Assembly: GCA_030691665.1 (NCBI GenBank)
Contig: JAUYDU010000460.1
Coordinates: 1 to 6,322 of the forward strand
Direction: 5' to 3'
Length of the DNA stretch: 6,322 bases
DNA from: Chloroflexota bacterium
GTDB taxonomy: Bacteria > Chloroflexota > Dehalococcoidia > SM23-28-2
Shown here one piece after another: positions 5,510 through 6,322 of the stretch. The position numbers were made by a program, and so were the translations under genes. Position 1 is the first letter of the stretch, and every line of letters starts with the position of its first letter. Below the pieces are notes generated by a model that made no database searches, was not told the DNA's origin, and was given only the letters and a program-made list of their open reading frames with translations.

Positions 5510-6136
5510 GTGGACCAGGAGATAAGGGCCAAGGAAAGCGAGCTGGCCACGCTGGATAGCACACTGAAGGAGAAGCATGGGGAGCGATTCCGGCTGGACC
5601 TGGAGCTGGGCAATCTGGAGCGTCTGAAGCGTGAGCTGGCCGAGGAGGCGCTGGCGGAGCTGAGGCGCCAGGGCGTGCCATACATGGTCTGCCTGACCTG
5701 TCCGGGCTACATCTCGGTCAAGTCCTTCGTCGACATAGCCAAGAGCGTCGTGGGGTCGCGGCCGCCATCCAGCGGCGCCGGCAAGCCGGCGGCGCCTGCT
5801 TCCCAGCCCCAGGGCTCGCCCGCCAGCGGACCGGGGCAGCCTCCCAGGGGTCCCCGGGCAAGAACACCCCGCCAGGGTGAGCTGGCGGCTCGGACCCAGC
5901 CGGTGGCCCCAGCCACAAACAGACCGTGCCGTGAGAAACGCGCGAGAGGCCGCTCTGACGCCGCGAATGCGTCCCAAGGTCATCGCAGGCCCCCAAAGGG
6001 CCTGTTCTGCGTCTGGGCTGAAGCCGGCAAGAGCGCCCTCCTCAAGGCCAACGCCGCGGACATGGTGGCCCTGGCGATCGAGAAGGGCATCGCGCTTTCC
6101 TTCTCCCGTCGTTCTTGTTCGCGCAGCACACCCTGA
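5510..6136 (+). CDS. Coiled-coil protein with CxxC and Pro/Arg-rich linker; second part of a possibly interrupted gene
   Basis: A frame of 208 residues from GTG 5510; CTG 5501 (reading ALARVDQEI) is in frame and nearer to GGGGTAGG, so the start is uncertain. Residues 1-55 continue the coiled coil of the preceding frame (IRAKESELATLDSTLKEKHG and following). Then comes YMVCLTCPGY with C61 and C64, a possible half zinc site, and residues 84-165 are a low-complexity Pro/Arg/Ala linker. A last short ordered-looking part (LLKANAADMVALAIEKGIAL) follows. There is no ribosome site at good distance from GTG 5510. The frame is identical to that of 5108-5497, separated by one TAG and four sense codons, so it is probably the C-terminal half of one protein rather than an independent gene. 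Function unknown. Confidence 0.45.
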   Translation: MDQEIRAKESELATLDSTLKEKHGERFRLDLELGNLERLKRELAEEALAELRRQGVPYMVCLTCPGYISVKSFVDIAKSVVGSRPPSSGAGKPAAPASQPQGSPASGPGQPPRGPRARTPRQGELAARTQPVAPATNRPCREKRARGRSDAANASQGHRRPPKGLFCVWAEAGKSALLKANAADMVALAIEKGIALSFSRRSCSRSTP

Positions 6137-6322
6137 CGGCCTGGGTGACGATTATCCAATGCGGTTTTCGTGTCGTACAACAGGCCATTTTGTAGCATCA
6201 TAGCTACGTTGGCAACAGCCAACAGTACCTTAACAACCGCATAGGACTAGCTAGACAAAGGTAGAGGTTACATCCCTCTACTGGCGTTGAATCCCGTTGG
6301 CAACGGGAAGTTAGCTGGCAAC
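6137..6322 (+). ncRNA. Candidate structured RNA or attachment region at the right edge (no gene)
   Basis: No coding sequence is supported here and the composition falls to roughly half GC. Several perfect inverted repeats nest into two domains. ATGCGGTT (6159-6166) pairs with AACCGCAT (6235-6242) around GTAGC/GCTAC (6192-6196, 6203-6207) and GTTGGC/GCCAAC (6208-6213, 6218-6223). CTAGCTAG (6247-6254) pairs with TTAGCTGG (6311-6318) around GTAGAGG/CCTCTAC (6261-6267, 6275-6281) and TCCCGTT/AACGGGA (6292-6298, 6302-6308). The second closing stem uses two G-U pairs that would be A-C mismatches on the other strand, favouring a plus-strand RNA. No known RNA family is recognised and no T-run terminators follow the hairpins. 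A recombination site is the main alternative. Confidence 0.35.

Noticed and set aside
5153..5983. Minus-strand frames opposite the coiled-coil genes
   Set aside because: They are antisense shadows with no motif, opposite a plus-strand frame with a ribosome site and a recognisable fold.
5980..6222. Minus-strand 80-codon frame at the right edge
   Set aside because: Half is antisense to the 5510 frame and the rest lies in the hairpin region; no ribosome site or family resemblance.
6292..6308. Rho-independent terminator at the GC-rich hairpin
   Set aside because: No T-run follows the hairpin on either strand.
6255..6310. tRNA-like T-arm (GTTGAATCCC)
   Set aside because: The stems flanking the loop do not pair as a five-base T stem, and no acceptor or anticodon arm could be built on either strand.

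Overview
The window looks like the replication and regulation module of a small mobile element (integrated element, satellite or plasmid) in a GC-rich prokaryote. Frequent AGG (Arg) and ATA (Ile) codons in GC-rich genes, with AGGAGG-type ribosome binding sites, would fit an uncultured bacterium such as a member of the Chloroflexota. This assignment is inference and weak. No host gene, capsid, terminase, relaxase or rRNA/tRNA is visible.

Layout. Positions 1-138 are non-coding, with short inverted repeats. On the minus strand, 1365->139, a helix-turn-helix coiled-coil protein is followed by a tyrosine integrase that stops after its arm-binding and partial core-binding domains; no catalytic domain is present. 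Back-to-back promoters at about 1383-1434 separate this leftward pair from a rightward operon: an excisionase-like HTH protein (1470-1661), then a 739-residue primase-helicase fusion (1664-3883). Directly downstream lies a 12-unit iteron array (3940-4166) with dyad-symmetric unit order, bounded by a perfect 24-bp inverted repeat; this is the best candidate for the replication origin. The array lies inside a possible 104-codon reading frame coupled by stop/start overlaps to the genes on both sides.

Positions 4194-4923 hold two small unidentified genes, one with a C-terminal four-cysteine cluster and one helical. Positions 4924-5107 are intergenic and carry three direct repeats just before a ribbon-helix-helix-like coiled-coil gene (5108-5497). 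That gene is separated from the next (5501/5510-6136) by a single in-frame amber codon, so the two may be one broken or recoded gene. From about 6137 to the window end the base composition drops toward 50% GC and no gene is seen; perfect nested inverted repeats suggest a structured RNA or an attachment region running off the edge.

How the parts could work together (inference): the xis-like protein and the leftward HTH protein may control the divergent promoters. The primase-helicase would act at the adjacent iterons. The integrase, if it was once full length, would have moved the element. The order int / regulator <-> xis / primase-helicase / origin resembles phage-inducible chromosomal islands, but nothing in the window proves a satellite lifestyle.
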